A DNA stretch of 64,000 nt, taken from Aquisalimonas lutea. Its GTDB lineage: Bacteria; Pseudomonadota; Gammaproteobacteria; Nitrococcales; Aquisalimonadaceae. Each line of letters begins with the position of its first letter. Position 1 is the first letter of the stretch. Below the pieces are notes generated by a model. That model saw nothing but the letters and a program-made list of their open reading frames with translations. It searched no databases and was not told where the DNA came from. Location: positions 2,099,566-2,163,565 of the forward strand of contig NZ_JAUFPK010000001.1 of assembly GCF_030409225.1 (NCBI RefSeq), given 5' to 3'. Positions 44,510-54,413 of this stretch are shown one piece after another. The position numbers were made by a program, and so were the translations under genes.

Positions 44510-44608
44510 ATGATTCACGAAAGCGGTCATTTCTGCTGGCGTTCCGACTGGCGATTTACCAGCCCCGGTCTCGTAGACCGTTCCGGGGGAGGTGCCCTGT
44601 TGCGCTGA
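44510..44608 (+). CDS. Putative leader peptide, 32 aa
   Basis: ATG at 44510 opens a 32-codon frame ending TGA at 44606-44608. Residues 8-16 read FCWRSDWRF, with two Phe, two Trp and one Cys clustered. Downstream are a possible anti-terminator (CCCCGG...CCGGGG at 44562-44587) and a terminator at 44639-44670, then the PheS-like gene. TATGTT at 44497-44502 would place the transcript start very near the ATG, so it might be leaderless. It is an inference from layout only. Confidence 0.5.
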   Translation: MIHESGHFCWRSDWRFTSPGLVDRSGGGALLR

Positions 44609-44638
44609 TGGAATCCACCTGAAAGGCGACCGTCACCG

Positions 44639-44670
44639 AACGCCCCCGGATCCGAGATCGGGGGCGTTTT
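44639..44670 (+). terminator. Intrinsic terminator before PheS-like gene (attenuator candidate)
   Basis: AACGCCCCCG (44639-44648) and CGGGGGCGTT (44659-44668) pair perfectly around a 10-base loop and are followed by TTTT. It lies 30 bases after the leader peptide stop and 42 bases before the ATG of the gene at 44712. A terminator in this place, in front of the gene instead of behind one, points to attenuation. Confidence 0.8.
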
Positions 44671-44711
44671 CGTTGGCAGGTTCGGGACGGTTGCACGGAA
44701 CAGGAGCTGGC

Positions 44712-45359
44712 ATGACCGACAGTACGGATCGACCGGATTCCCTTCGCGCCCTCATGGAGCGCCGCGACTGTACCGACCCCGCGCAGGGGGACCACCCGAT
44801 GCAGACGCTGGTCGAGCGCCTCGACGGCGGCAACCCCGGCCGTCCCCGCCGTACCCTGCGCACGCCGCCTCTGGTGGCGGGCCGGGACGGCTGGCAGTTG
44901 CGGCACAGTACCACCGAGACGGTGCTGGCCGCGCTTGCGGATGTGCTCGCCGAGGCAAGCCCCGGGCTGGTTGTCCGCTGCCCGGGGCTCGTCTGCGGCG
45001 GGCGGCAGCCCGGTGCCACGGCGCTGACCGGCCATCAGCTCGACTACTGGGTGCTGGGCGAGACCGACTCCATCGCCCTGGCGGGCCTGGTGCGCCCGAC
45101 CATGGCGGCGGCGCTGCCGGGCTGCCCGTACCGGCTGCTGCCGTCCGCCGGCAGCGGGCCGGTGGCCGGCTTCCGCATCGATATCGGGCTCGACGGGGCC
45201 TGGCGGGAAGTCGGTGACTGCGGGGTGCTGCATCACGACGGCGCACCCATCGCCGTGGGCTTCCGCCTGGCTCTGGAGCCGCTGCTGGCGGCGAGCGGCC
45301 TCGGCGACGACCTTCAGGAAGCGGGGACCACCGAGACGGTGACTTCCTCGCGGTCGTGA
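44712..45359 (+). CDS. PheRS alpha-core-like protein, degenerate class II synthetase homologue
   Basis: A 215-residue stand-alone protein whose sequence follows the catalytic core of phenylalanyl-tRNA synthetase alpha. Motif 1-like HPMQTLVERLD (about 29-39) is followed by LRHSTTETVLAAL (like the LRTQTS segment), then VVRCPGLVCGGRQ in place of the APGRVYR segment of motif 2, then HQLDYWVLG (HQMEGLIV), RLLPSAGSGPVAGFRIDI, WREVGDCGVLHH (WLEVLGCGMVHP) and a motif 3-like GFRLALEPLL. The motif 2 and motif 3 arginines that bind ATP appear replaced, and the tRNA-binding N-terminal coiled coil is absent. Therefore normal aminoacylation is unlikely. It is preceded by a leader peptide and terminator. 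Its last 46 bases overlap rlmM convergently. CAGGAGC precedes the ATG. Confidence 0.75.
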   Translation: MTDSTDRPDSLRALMERRDCTDPAQGDHPMQTLVERLDGGNPGRPRRTLRTPPLVAGRDGWQLRHSTTETVLAALADVLAEASPGLVVRCPGLVCGGRQPGATALTGHQLDYWVLGETDSIALAGLVRPTMAAALPGCPYRLLPSAGSGPVAGFRIDIGLDGAWREVGDCGVLHHDGAPIAVGFRLALEPLLAASGLGDDLQEAGTTETVTSSRS

Positions 45360-46393
45360 TAGAGCTGCTTGCAGCGGATGCAGGCCGGGTAGCGCGCCTG
45401 GTCCAGTGTTTCCCGCAGGCGCTGCAGGCCGTCGCGCACGGTGGCGTAGCGCTGCTTCATGGGCAGCTTGAGGTTGAATACGGCCTGGCGGCAGTCGCCG
45501 TGCGCGAGCCAGCGGCCGACCAGCGGCAGGATGCGCCCGGGCTGCTCGACCATGTCGCACACCAGCCAGTCCACCGGGCGCGCCGGGCGGAAGCGGAAGC
45601 CGTCCCGGCGCTCGTGGGTGACCAGGCCGGAGTCCATGAGCGTCGCCGCCATGGGGCCGTTGTCCACCGCCGTGACGTGCATGCCCCGGCGCACCAGCTG
45701 CCACGTCCAGCCACCCGGCGCCGCACCCAGGTCCACCGCCGTACGGCCGGGGGCCAGGAACCGCTCGCGCTCGTGTTCCGTGAGCAGCGTGAGCAGGGCC
45801 TCCTCCAGCTTCAGGGTGGACCGGCTGGGCGCATCCCCGGGCATGCGCAGCCGGGGAATCCCCAGGTGCCAGGGGGCACTGTTGGCTGTCGGGGCCACCC
45901 CCGGGAACACGGTGGCCGAGTCCGTGAACAGCAGGTGCAGGCGCCGGGCGGCCCGCGGGTCCAGAAGGCCGCGCTTCTCCAGGGCCGCATGCACGGCGCG
46001 GCCGAATCCGCGGCAGAACCGCGACAGGGCCTTGCCGTCATTGGTGTCGGGGTATTCCAGGAAGACGTCCGCGTATCGGGCGCCCGAGGGCAGCGATGCC
46101 AGCAGCGGCGACAGGCGATCCTCCGGGGGCAGGTCCGTCAGCCAGCCCGGCCCGGCCAGCCACTGGCGGCTGAACATCAGCGACGGGAAGGCCAGCGCCT
46201 CCTGCAGCCCGGCGACCGCGCCGCCGTCGTGGGCGCGGAACTCGACCAGGCCGGTGTCGGCGCGCGCCCGGCAGTAGCCGTAGTAGCCCTGCTCGGCGGC
46301 GCGCTCGGTGAGCTCCGCCGCGGCGTCGCTCTCGAAGCCGGCGCGTGTGGTCATGAGCAGGGCGGGGCTGTCGGGCCAGGCGACGGAATCCAT
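45314..46393 (-). CDS. rlmM: 23S rRNA 2'-O-ribose methyltransferase (C2498)
   Basis: A 359-residue SAM-dependent enzyme. N-terminal THUMP-like part (LMTTRAGFESDAAAELTERAAE), the RlmM segments FSRQWL and FLEYPDTNDGKALSRFCRGFGRA, and the Rossmann domain with AVDLGAAPGGWTWQLVRRG, VDWLVCDMVEQP and FNLKLPMKQRY (catalytic Lys). C-terminal KQLYHDREEVTV is diagnostic. Single gene, divergent from the slipin gene. Confidence 0.96.
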   Translation of the reverse strand: MDSVAWPDSPALLMTTRAGFESDAAAELTERAAEQGYYGYCRARADTGLVEFRAHDGGAVAGLQEALAFPSLMFSRQWLAGPGWLTDLPPEDRLSPLLASLPSGARYADVFLEYPDTNDGKALSRFCRGFGRAVHAALEKRGLLDPRAARRLHLLFTDSATVFPGVAPTANSAPWHLGIPRLRMPGDAPSRSTLKLEEALLTLLTEHERERFLAPGRTAVDLGAAPGGWTWQLVRRGMHVTAVDNGPMAATLMDSGLVTHERRDGFRFRPARPVDWLVCDMVEQPGRILPLVGRWLAHGDCRQAVFNLKLPMKQRYATVRDGLQRLRETLDQARYPACIRCKQLYHDREEVTVSVVPAS

Positions 46394-46562
46394 GGCGCCA
46401 TTCTACCTGCTCGGCCCGCCGCGCGGGGCATGGTCACGGGTGTTCCGTGGGCCCGACGGCGCGGAGTATGCTGAACGCCAGCGGCACCGACGGTGTCCAG
46501 CATGCTGACCGCAGAATGAATGCGGCGGGTGGCGGTTACCAGCGAATACCAAGGAGAAGCCC

Positions 46563-47357
46563 ATGGAAACCATTCTGCTCATTATCGGCGCGGCGCTGGT
46601 GGCGCTCGTGGCCTCGGCCATTCGCATCCTGCGCGAGTACGAGCGTGGGGTCGTGTTCCAGCTCGGACGCTTCTGGCGGGTCAAGGGGCCCGGGCTGATC
46701 CTGGTCATCCCGCTCATCCAGCAGATGGTCCGCGTGGACCTGCGCACCATCGTCATGGACGTGCCCAGCCAGGACGTGATCTCCAAGGACAACGTCTCCG
46801 TGGGCGTCAACGCAGTGGTCTATTTCCGCGTGGTGGATGCCCAGCGCGCGGTCATCAACGTCGAGGACTTCTTCGCCGCGACCAGCCAGCTGGCGCAGAC
46901 CACCCTGCGCTCGGTGCTGGGCAAGCACGATCTCGACGAGATGCTCCAGGAGCGCGACCGCCTGAACCAGGACATCCAGGAGATCCTGGACGAGCACACC
47001 GATGCCTGGGGCATCAAGGTAAGCAATGTCGAGATCAAGCACGTGGACGTGGACGAGAGCATGATCCGCGCCATCGCCCAGCAAGCGGAGGCGGAGCGCA
47101 GCCGGCGGGCCAAGATCATCCACGCCGAGGGCGAGATGCAGGCGGCCCAGAAGCTGCAGGACGCCGCCAACATCCTGTCCCAGAATTCCCAGGCCATTCA
47201 GCTGCGCTACCTGCAGACGCTGACGACCATCGGCCAGGACAAGAACTCGACCATCGTCTTCCCCATGCCCATGGACCTGATGCAGTCCGTCGGCGACATC
47301 CTCAAGAGGAGCGGCAGCAGTGGCGGCACCGGAGGCGACAGCGGCGCGAGCGCCTGA
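46563..47357 (+). CDS. Slipin/stomatin-like SPFH protein
   Basis: A 264-residue membrane-anchored protein. One N-terminal hairpin or membrane segment ([20 protein letters not shown]) is followed by the SPFH domain ([28 protein letters not shown]...[26 protein letters not shown]), then a coiled coil ([17 protein letters not shown]) and a C-terminal [13 protein letters not shown]. It probably organises membrane microdomains. The usual NfeD partner is not adjacent. AAGGAGAAG is upstream. Overlaps xerD by 38 bases. Confidence 0.93.
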   Translation: METILLIIGAALVALVASAIRILREYERGVVFQLGRFWRVKGPGLILVIPLIQQMVRVDLRTIVMDVPSQDVISKDNVSVGVNAVVYFRVVDAQRAVINVEDFFAATSQLAQTTLRSVLGKHDLDEMLQERDRLNQDIQEILDEHTDAWGIKVSNVEIKHVDVDESMIRAIAQQAEAERSRRAKIIHAEGEMQAAQKLQDAANILSQNSQAIQLRYLQTLTTIGQDKNSTIVFPMPMDLMQSVGDILKRSGSSGGTGGDSGASA

Positions 47358-48252
47358 TCCGCCGGGCACGGACCGGATCGAGGCGTTCCTCGATGCCCTG
47401 TGGCTGGAGCGCGGGCTCAGCGAGGGCACGCTGCGCGCCTACCGCAGCGATCTGACGGCGTTCGCCCGGTGGCTTGCGGGCCGCCGGGCCGGGGCCGTCG
47501 ACTCGGCGGACCGGGCGGACGTGCTGGCCTACCTGGCCGAGCGGGTCCAGGCCGGCGCCCGCCCGCGCAGCACGGCGCGACTGCTGTCCAGCCTGCGCCG
47601 CTTCTATCGCTGGCTGGTGCGGGAGGGGCGCATCAGCCGGGATCCCACGGCTGACGTGCAGTCGCCGCGCATCGGCCAGGCCCTGCCGGGGGCGCTGACG
47701 GAAACGGAGGTCGAGGCGCTGCTGGCCGCGCCCGAGACCGGCGATCCGGTGGGGCTGCGCGACCGCACCATGCTGGAGGTGCTCTATGCCACCGGCCTCC
47801 GGGTCTCGGAGCTGGTGGGGCTGCGGCTGTCCCAGGTCAACACGCGCCAGGGCGTGGTCCGGGTCATCGGCAAGGGCGACCGCGAGCGCCTGGTGCCGCT
47901 GGGCGAGTCGGCGCTGGAGTGGCTCACGGACTATCACGCCACGGCGCGACCGGCTCTGCTGGGCCGGCGGGTATGCGAGTCGGTGTTCGTCACCGGCCGC
48001 GGCGGCGGCATGACCCGCCAGGCCTTCTGGTACCGCATCCGCCGGCACGCCGTCACCGCCGGCATCAGCAAGCAGCTGTCGCCGCACACCCTGCGTCACT
48101 CGTTCGCCACGCATCTGCTCAACCACGGCGCGGACCTGCGCGTGGTACAGTTGCTCCTCGGTCACAGCGACCTGTCGACGACGCAGATCTATACCCACGT
48201 GGCGCGGCAGCGCCTGCAGGAGCTGCACGCGGAGCACCACCCGCGCGGCTGA
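47320..48252 (+). CDS. xerD: Site-specific tyrosine recombinase XerD
   Basis: A 310-residue recombinase that resolves chromosome dimers at dif with XerC. Core-binding domain ([33 protein letters not shown]), then catalytic residues: Arg in [12 protein letters not shown], Lys in [36 protein letters not shown] with the Tyr nucleophile. GTG at 47320 lies inside the slipin gene; an internal start is possible but the family length favours this one. dsbC follows after 30 bases, the classic xerD-dsbC order. Confidence 0.94.
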   Translation: MAAPEATAARAPDPPGTDRIEAFLDALWLERGLSEGTLRAYRSDLTAFARWLAGRRAGAVDSADRADVLAYLAERVQAGARPRSTARLLSSLRRFYRWLVREGRISRDPTADVQSPRIGQALPGALTETEVEALLAAPETGDPVGLRDRTMLEVLYATGLRVSELVGLRLSQVNTRQGVVRVIGKGDRERLVPLGESALEWLTDYHATARPALLGRRVCESVFVTGRGGGMTRQAFWYRIRRHAVTAGISKQLSPHTLRHSFATHLLNHGADLRVVQLLLGHSDLSTTQIYTHVARQRLQELHAEHHPRG

Positions 48253-48282
48253 CCGCTGCCGCAACGCAAACGAGGAGAGCCA

Positions 48283-49032
48283 ATGGTGCGTTCCATGGCA
48301 TTGCCCGGCATCCTGGTCGCGCTCGTTCTGGCGGCCGCGCCCGTGTCGGCGCAGACGGCGGGCGACGACGACCTGGATGAGGTCACCGAGCGCATCACCG
48401 AGCGCCTGCAGGCCATCAATCCGCAGCTCGAGCCGGAACGGGTCGAGCCGTCGCCGTTGCCCGGGATCTACCGGATCGTGGTACAGGGGCAGATCGCCTA
48501 TATCTCCGCCGACGGCCGCTACCTGATCCAGGGCGACGTCATGGACCTGGAGACCCGGGAGTCCATCTCCGCCGGGACCGAGCGGCAGCTGCGCCGCGAG
48601 CGCATCGAGGCCCACGGCGAGGACAACATGATCGTCTACCGGCCCGACGGCGAGACCCGGCACACGGTCACGGTGTTTACCGACATCGACTGCCCGTACT
48701 GCCGGCGATTCCACCGGAACATGGACGCGTACCTGGAGCGCGGCATCGCCGTACGCTACATCCAGATGCCGCGGGCCGGCGTGGGATCGGGCTCGTACCA
48801 CAAGGCGGTGAGCGTGTGGTGCGCGGACGACCGCCGCGCCGCCATGGACCGGGCCAAGGGCGGCGGCGAGATGGAGCGGCGGGACTGCGACAATCCGGTG
48901 GAGAGCCAGCTGGAGCTGGCGCGGAGCCTGGGCGTGAATGCCACGCCGACCATCGTGGCCGAGGACGGCACGGTCCATCGCGGCTACGTGCCCCCCGACG
49001 AGCTCGCTGCCCGCCTGGACGGCGACAGCTGA
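48283..49032 (+). CDS. dsbC: Thiol:disulfide interchange protein DsbC
   Basis: A 249-residue periplasmic disulfide isomerase. Signal peptide of about 23 residues (ILVALVLAAAPVSAQ), N-terminal dimerisation domain (GIYRIVVQGQIAYISADGRYLIQGDVMDLETRE), thioredoxin domain with CPYC in FTDIDCPYCRRFH and the cis-Pro in NATPTIVAEDG. A second Cys pair (VWCADD and RRDCDN) is also conserved. Reduced by DsbD, which is not in the window. Confidence 0.95.
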   Translation: MVRSMALPGILVALVLAAAPVSAQTAGDDDLDEVTERITERLQAINPQLEPERVEPSPLPGIYRIVVQGQIAYISADGRYLIQGDVMDLETRESISAGTERQLRRERIEAHGEDNMIVYRPDGETRHTVTVFTDIDCPYCRRFHRNMDAYLERGIAVRYIQMPRAGVGSGSYHKAVSVWCADDRRAAMDRAKGGGEMERRDCDNPVESQLELARSLGVNATPTIVAEDGTVHRGYVPPDELAARLDGDS

Positions 49033-49080
49033 TCGTGCGCTCTCGGGAAAGAGGACGCCGGGACGGGAGCCGCCGGCGTA

Positions 49081-49404
49081 TCAGCGCTCCAGCAGCTCCA
49101 GCTTGCCGCTCTTGCCGTCCCACTCCTCGGCGTCTTCCGGCGGGTCCTTCTGCTCGGTGATCACCGGCCACTGCTGGGCCAGCTCGGCGTTGAGCTCCAG
49201 GAAATGGCTCATCTCGTCGGGCAGGTCGTCCTCGGAGTAGATCGCCTCCGCCGGGCACTCCGGCTCGCACAGGGTGCAGTCGATGCACTCGTCCGGGTCG
49301 ATGGCCAGGAAGTTCGGGCCCTCGTGGAAGCAGTCCACGGGGCAGACCTCGACGCAGTCCGTGTACTTGCACTTGATGCAGTTTTCCGTGACGACAAAGG
49401 TCAT
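49081..49404 (-). CDS. fdxA: Ferredoxin FdxA, 7Fe type
   Basis: A 107-residue ferredoxin with the pattern of Fdx[38 protein letters not shown]-type cysteine spacing (split here only for description) with CxxC-x4-C-x3-CP in the first half and [12 protein letters not shown] in the second, giving [3Fe-4S] and [4Fe-4S] clusters. The C-terminal acidic tail ([20 protein letters not shown]) is typical. In many gammaproteobacteria fdxA follows mutS, as here on the same strand. The start at 49404 (MTFVVTENC) is preferred over 49431. Confidence 0.94.
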   Translation of the reverse strand: MTFVVTENCIKCKYTDCVEVCPVDCFHEGPNFLAIDPDECIDCTLCEPECPAEAIYSEDDLPDEMSHFLELNAELAQQWPVITEQKDPPEDAEEWDGKSGKLELLER

Positions 49405-49551
49405 GCGATGACTCCATAATCGTGTTCGCAATAGCGGCCCGGATCTTCGCGCGGGGGACTCACGCGCCGATCACAGGCCGGTTGACTGGTCGGGCGGCGG
49501 GGCGAAGTCGCAGCGGCGGCCCGCGCAGGCGCCGGCGCCCGGCCGCACAGT

Positions 49552-52125
49552 CTAGCGTTTTTCGTCCGTGGTCACGAGTCCCTTCAGCTCGTAGACCAGG
49601 TCGAGTGCCTGGCGCGGGGTGAGCGTGTCCGGGTCGAGATCGCGCAGCCGGGTCTCCGCCGGGCCGGGCTCCGGGGCCGGTGCGAACAGCGGCAGCTGCG
49701 CGGCCGGCTCGCCCCGCCGCTGGGTCTCCCGCTCCAGGTCCTCCAGCTTGTTGCGCGCGGTCTCGATGACCGCCTTCGGTACCCCGGCCAGGGCGGCCAC
49801 CTGCAGGCCGTAGCTCTGGTTGGCGGGCCCGCCCCGGACGGCGTGCAGGAACACGATCTGCTCGCCGTGCTCCACCGCGTCCAGATGGACGTTGCGCGCC
49901 GTCGGGTAGTGCTCCGGCAGCGTGGTCATCTCGAAGTAGTGGGTGGCGAACAGGGTGAACGCGCGCAGCCGGTCGGCCAGCCAGGCCGCCGCCGCCCAGG
50001 CCAGGGACAGGCCGTCGAAGGTGCTGGTGCCGCGGCCGATCTCGTCCAGCAGGACCAGGCTGCGGTCCGTGGCGTTGTTGAGGATGTTGGCCGTCTCCGT
50101 CATCTCCACCATGAACGTGGAGCGGCCGCTGGCCAGATCGTCCGAGGCGCCGATGCGGGTGAAGATGCGGTCCACCGGCCCCAGGGCGGCCTGTCGGGCG
50201 GGCACGAAGCTGCCGGCATGGGCGAGCAGGGTGATCAGGGCGACCTGGCGCATGTAGGTGGACTTGCCGCCCATGTTGGGGCCGGTGATGACGAGCATGC
50301 GGCTGTCGTCGTCCAGGTGCATGTCGTTGGGCACGAACGCCGACTCCAGCGTGTGCTCCACCACCGGGTGGCGGCCCTGCTCGATGGACAGGCCCGGGGT
50401 CTCGCGCAGCTCCGGGCGGCTGTAGTCGAGGACGTCCGCGCGTTCGGCCAGGCAGGCGAGGGCGTCGAGCCGGGCCAGGGCGGCGGCGGCCGACTGCAGC
50501 TCCGCCAGGCGCTCGTTCAGCGCCTCCAGGAGCTCGTCGTAGAGCGCCTTCTCCCGGGCCAGCGCCTTCTCCCGGGCACTGAGAACCTTCTCCTCGAACT
50601 CCTTGAGCTCGGGCGTGATGTAGCGCTCGGTCCCCTTCAGGGTCTGGCGCCGGATGTAGTGCCCGGGAATGAGCTCGGCGTTGGCGCGGGTGACCTCGAT
50701 GTAGTAGCCGTGAACACGGTTGTAGCTCACCTTGAGCGTGGCGATGCCGGTGGCCTCGCGCTCCCGGGCCTCCAGGTCCACCAGGAACTGGTTGGCGTTG
50801 CTGCTGAGCCCGCGCAACTCGTCCAGCTCGGCATCGTAGCCAGCGGCGATCATGCCGCCGTCCCGGGTGAGCACCGGCGGGTTGTCCACCAGCGCGCGCC
50901 GCAGCAGGTCCGTCGTCTCCGGGTGGGGCCGCAGGGCATCGGCCAGCGCCGCGAGCTCGCTGCCCTCGGTATCACTCAGGGCCTCCTGCAGCTGCGGCAG
51001 GCGCTCCAGGGCGTGGCGCAGGGCCTCCAGGTCCCGCGGCCGCGCGGAGCGCAGCGCCACCCGGGCGAGAATGCGCTCGGCGTCGCCGCTGCCGTGGAGA
51101 ATGCCGCGGATGCCGTCGTACCGGCGGCGCGCGACGAGCTCGTCCAGGGCGTCGTGGCGGGCGCGGATGCGGGCCTGGTCGCGCAGCGGGCGGTGGAGCC
51201 AGCGCCGCAGCAGGCGGCTGCCCATGGCGGTGCGGGTGGTGTCCAGCACCGCCGCCAGGGTGTTGTCCGTGCCGCCGGCGAGGTTGTGTTCGATCTCCAG
51301 GTTGCGGCGGCTGGCCGCGTCGATGACGATGCCCTCGTCGCGTTGCTCGACGGTGATGCCGGCGACGTGGGGCAGGGCGGATCGCTGGGTCTCCGAGACA
51401 TACTGCAGCAGGGCCCCGGCGGCGCGGATGCACAGTGGCCGGTGATCGCAGTCGAACCCCGAGAGGTCGCGGGTGCCGAACTGGCGGGTGAGCAGCCGCC
51501 GGCAGGTGTCCTCCTCGAAGTGCCAGGGCGCGCGCCGGCTCAGGCCCCGGCGCTCGGCCAGCCCCGCCGGCAGCGGGCGGTCCTCGTCGTAGAGCAGCTC
51601 CGCCGGCCGCAGGCGCTCGATCTCGGCCAGCAGGCCCTCGTCGTCGTCGATTTCCTGGGCGGTGAAACGCCCGCTGGACAGCTCCAGCGCCGCCAGTCCG
51701 TAGCCCTTGCTGCCGGCCGCGAACGCGACCAGCAGATTGCTCTCGCGCTCGTTCAGCAGGGCGTCCTCGGTGAGCGTCCCGGGGGTGACGATGCGCGTGA
51801 CCTGCCGGTCCACCGGGCCCTTGCTGGTCTCCGGGTCGCCGATCTGCTCGCAGATGGCCACGGATTCCCCGCGCCGGACCAGGCGCGCCAGGTAGTTCTC
51901 CACGGCATGGACGGGGACGCCGGCCATGGGAATGGACTCGCCCGCCGACTGGCCGCGGGCGGTCAGGGTGATGTCCAGGATCTCGGCGGCGCGGCGGGCG
52001 TCGTCGTAGAACAGCTCGTAGAAGTCGCCCATGCGGTAGAACACCAGGATGTCCGGGTGCTCCGCCTTGATGCGCAGGTACTGTTGCATCATGGGGGTGT
52101 GTTGGCGCGCGCCAGCATCGGTCAT
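49552..52125 (-). CDS. mutS: DNA mismatch repair protein MutS
   Basis: An 857-residue mismatch-recognition ATPase. The mismatch-probing Phe-x-Glu is in [13 protein letters not shown] (about residues 30-42). The ATPase has Walker [14 protein letters not shown], the Walker B region [16 protein letters not shown] and FATHYFEM. The C-terminal oligomerisation segment is present. mutL is not in the window. Divergent from pncC. Confidence 0.98.
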   Translation of the reverse strand: MTDAGARQHTPMMQQYLRIKAEHPDILVFYRMGDFYELFYDDARRAAEILDITLTARGQSAGESIPMAGVPVHAVENYLARLVRRGESVAICEQIGDPETSKGPVDRQVTRIVTPGTLTEDALLNERESNLLVAFAAGSKGYGLAALELSSGRFTAQEIDDDEGLLAEIERLRPAELLYDEDRPLPAGLAERRGLSRRAPWHFEEDTCRRLLTRQFGTRDLSGFDCDHRPLCIRAAGALLQYVSETQRSALPHVAGITVEQRDEGIVIDAASRRNLEIEHNLAGGTDNTLAAVLDTTRTAMGSRLLRRWLHRPLRDQARIRARHDALDELVARRRYDGIRGILHGSGDAERILARVALRSARPRDLEALRHALERLPQLQEALSDTEGSELAALADALRPHPETTDLLRRALVDNPPVLTRDGGMIAAGYDAELDELRGLSSNANQFLVDLEAREREATGIATLKVSYNRVHGYYIEVTRANAELIPGHYIRRQTLKGTERYITPELKEFEEKVLSAREKALAREKALYDELLEALNERLAELQSAAAALARLDALACLAERADVLDYSRPELRETPGLSIEQGRHPVVEHTLESAFVPNDMHLDDDSRMLVITGPNMGGKSTYMRQVALITLLAHAGSFVPARQAALGPVDRIFTRIGASDDLASGRSTFMVEMTETANILNNATDRSLVLLDEIGRGTSTFDGLSLAWAAAAWLADRLRAFTLFATHYFEMTTLPEHYPTARNVHLDAVEHGEQIVFLHAVRGGPANQSYGLQVAALAGVPKAVIETARNKLEDLERETQRRGEPAAQLPLFAPAPEPGPAETRLRDLDPDTLTPRQALDLVYELKGLVTTDEKR

Positions 52126-52216
52126 GGTTGTCCGCCGGAGGTCGGGTTCGGGTCGGGGAACCGGAGAGCGCTATGCTAGAGTCTGTCCTGAGACCCTGCA
52201 ACGTGGATCGGGAGCC

Positions 52217-52732
52217 ATGGATTACGCCGACACCGCCCAGCCACCCGACGACCGGCAGCTGGAGGCGCTGGCGCGGCGGACCGGGGCGGCCCTGGAGGCG
52301 GCCGGCCAGGTGCTGACGGCGGCGGAGTCCTGCACCGGGGGCTGGATCGCCAAGGTCATCACCGACGTCCCCGGCAGCTCGGCATGGTTCCAGCAGGCGG
52401 TGGTGAGCTATTCCGACGGCGCCAAGCAGCAGCTCCTGGGCGTTCCCGAGGCGACGCTGGCACGCCACGGGGCGGTGAGCGAGGAGGTCGTTCGCACCAT
52501 GGCCGCCGGGGCCCTGGAGCGCAGCGGCGCCGACGTGGCGGTCTCCGTGAGCGGCGTCGCCGGCCCCGACGGCGGCACGGCGGCCAAGCCCGTGGGCCTG
52601 GTGTGGTTCGGCTGGGCGCTGGCGTCGGGGTTCCTGATCTCGCGGGTGGAGCGGTTTCCCGGTGATCGCGACGCCGTCCGGCGCGCGGCGGTGGCAACGG
52701 CGCTGGAGGGAGTGCTGCGTCAATTGGAGTGA
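52217..52732 (+). CDS. pncC: Nicotinamide-nucleotide amidase (CinA C-terminal type)
   Basis: A 171-residue stand-alone CinA-C domain which deamidates NMN to nicotinate mononucleotide in NAD recycling. Signatures: VLTAAESCTGGWIAKVITDVPGSS, VVSYSDGAKQQLLGV, ALERSGADVAVSVSGVAGPDGGTAAKPVG. The ATG at 52217 is preceded by GGGAG. It precedes recA in the usual pncC-recA order, here with thpR inserted between. Confidence 0.94.
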   Translation: MDYADTAQPPDDRQLEALARRTGAALEAAGQVLTAAESCTGGWIAKVITDVPGSSAWFQQAVVSYSDGAKQQLLGVPEATLARHGAVSEEVVRTMAAGALERSGADVAVSVSGVAGPDGGTAAKPVGLVWFGWALASGFLISRVERFPGDRDAVRRAAVATALEGVLRQLE

Positions 52733-52734
52733 CC

Positions 52735-53268
52735 ATGGCCCGGCTGTTCTTCGCCCTGCAACCGGATGCCCGGGGGCGGCAGGCCATCGCGTGCAGCCTG
52801 CCCGACGACCTGGCGGCGGCGCGCCCCTTGCCGGAGAGTAACCTGCACGTGACCCTGGTCTTCCTCGGCGAGCTCGACGGCGACCAGGAGACGGCCGTCC
52901 GGGCCGTGGCCGACGAGATCGCCGCATCGCCGTTCGCGCTGTGCTTCTCGGAGCTCGCCTACTGGCCGCGCTCGCGCGCCCGCGTGCTCGTCCCCGAGGA
53001 GGTGCCGCCGGCCGCGCAGGCGCTGCGCGCCGAGCTCGCCCGGCGCCTGCGCGAAGCGCAGCTGCCGTTCGATGCCCGCATCTGGCATCCCCATCTCACC
53101 GTGGCCCGCCGGGCCCGCCGCGGCGGGGGCGAGCTGCGCGCGCCGATCACCATTGCCTTCAACGACTTCGTGCTCATGCGCTCGCGCACGGAGCCCGCCG
53201 GCGCGGTCTACGAGCCCGTCGGCCGGTGGTCCCTGCCCGGCTCGTCGGGGGTGGGAGGGGTCGGGTGA
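52735..53268 (+). CDS. thpR: RNA 2',3'-cyclic phosphodiesterase
   Basis: A 177-residue 2H phosphoesterase. The two catalytic motifs are NLHVTLVFLGEL and HPHLTVARRARRG. RLFFALQPDARGRQAI at the start is typical. GGAG at 52726-52729 favours ATG 52735 over an upstream GTG overlapping the pncC stop. It probably belongs to the pncC transcript. Confidence 0.93.
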   Translation: MARLFFALQPDARGRQAIACSLPDDLAAARPLPESNLHVTLVFLGELDGDQETAVRAVADEIAASPFALCFSELAYWPRSRARVLVPEEVPPAAQALRAELARRLREAQLPFDARIWHPHLTVARRARRGGGELRAPITIAFNDFVLMRSRTEPAGAVYEPVGRWSLPGSSGVGGVG

Positions 53269-53297
53269 GTATGGAATAATGCCCGGCGGTGAATCAC

Positions 53298-53322
53298 GGG
53301 TGGAAGCGTGGTGCTTCCACCC
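53298..53322 (+). promoter_or_regulatory. Perfect hairpin in the recA upstream region
   Basis: GGGTGGAAGC (53298-53307), loop GTGGT, GCTTCCACCC (53313-53322), 33 bases before the recA ATG. No T-run follows, so it may be an mRNA 5' structure or a weak terminator of the pncC-thpR transcript. No CTGT-N8-ACAG LexA box was found in the gap. Confidence 0.6.
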
Positions 53323-53354
53323 TTCGGCGTGCCTGTCAAGCCAGAGGTCGAACA

Positions 53355-54395
53355 ATGGACGAGAACCGCAAGAAGGCGCTCGGGGCTGCCCTCGGACAGA
53401 TCGAGAAGCAGTTCGGCAAGGGCGCGGTGATGCGCATGGGTGATGCCGCGGCCGTCAAGGATGTGGCCGCCATTTCCACGGGCTCGCTGAGCCTGGACAT
53501 GGCGCTCGGCATCGGCGGCTTGCCCCGCGGCAGAGTGGCGGAGATCTACGGGCCGGAGTCTTCCGGCAAGACGACGCTGACCCTGCAGGTGATTGCCGAG
53601 GCCCAGCGGGCCGGCGGCACCGCGGCCTTCGTGGACGCCGAGCATGCCCTGGATCCGGAGTACGCCGGCAAGCTCGGCGTGGACGTGGACGAGCTCCTGG
53701 TCTCGCAGCCCGACACGGGTGAGCAGGCACTGGAGATCGCCGACATGCTGGTGCGCTCCGGCGCCGTGGACGTCGTCGTGGTCGACTCCGTGGCGGCCCT
53801 GACCCCAAAGGCGGAGATCGAGGGGGAGATGGGCGACTCCCATGTCGGCCTGCAGGCGCGGCTGATGTCCCAGGCGCTGCGCAAGCTCAGCGGCAACATC
53901 AAGCGCACCGGCACCCTGGTGGTGTTCATCAACCAGATCCGCATGAAGATCGGGGTGATGTTCGGCAGCCCCGAGACCACCACCGGCGGCAATGCGCTCA
54001 AGTTCTACTCCTCGGTGCGCCTGGATATCCGCCGGATCGGCTCGATCAAGAAGGGCGACGAGGTGGTCGGTAACGAGACCCGGGTCAAGGTGGTCAAGAA
54101 CAAGATGGCGCCGCCGTTCAAGCAGGCGGAGTTCGAGATCCTCTACGGCGAGGGCATCTCCCGGGAGGGCGAGCTCATCGACCTGGGCGCCAAGCACGGC
54201 ATCATCGACAAGGCAGGCGCGTGGTACAGCTATAACGGCGACCGCATCGGCCAGGGCAAGGACAACGTGCGCGCTTTCCTCAAGGACAACCCCCAGGTGG
54301 CCAACGAGATCGAGGCCAAGCTGCGGGAGGTGCTGCTGCCCGGCAAGGCGGCGGCCGAGGACGACCAGGAATCCACCTCCGAAGCGGAGGCCTGA
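53355..54395 (+). CDS. recA: Recombinase RecA
   Basis: A 346-residue strand-exchange ATPase and SOS co-protease. Walker [14 protein letters not shown], Walker [14 protein letters not shown], the DNA-binding loop [31 protein letters not shown] and the acidic C-terminus. Start ATG 53355 ([13 protein letters not shown]) matches the family. Followed by recX after 18 bases. Confidence 0.98.
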   Translation: MDENRKKALGAALGQIEKQFGKGAVMRMGDAAAVKDVAAISTGSLSLDMALGIGGLPRGRVAEIYGPESSGKTTLTLQVIAEAQRAGGTAAFVDAEHALDPEYAGKLGVDVDELLVSQPDTGEQALEIADMLVRSGAVDVVVVDSVAALTPKAEIEGEMGDSHVGLQARLMSQALRKLSGNIKRTGTLVVFINQIRMKIGVMFGSPETTTGGNALKFYSSVRLDIRRIGSIKKGDEVVGNETRVKVVKNKMAPPFKQAEFEILYGEGISREGELIDLGAKHGIIDKAGAWYSYNGDRIGQGKDNVRAFLKDNPQVANEIEAKLREVLLPGKAAAEDDQESTSEAEA

Positions 54396-54413
54396 TGGCG
54401 GCATCCCCGGTCC

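Noticed and set aside
44510-44670. Structured RNA such as SRP RNA, 6S RNA or a known riboswitch
   Set aside because: The SRP GGAAGGAAGCAGC core, 6S layout, and cobalamin, TPP, FMN or SAM consensus words are all absent; the leader peptide plus terminator reading fits better.
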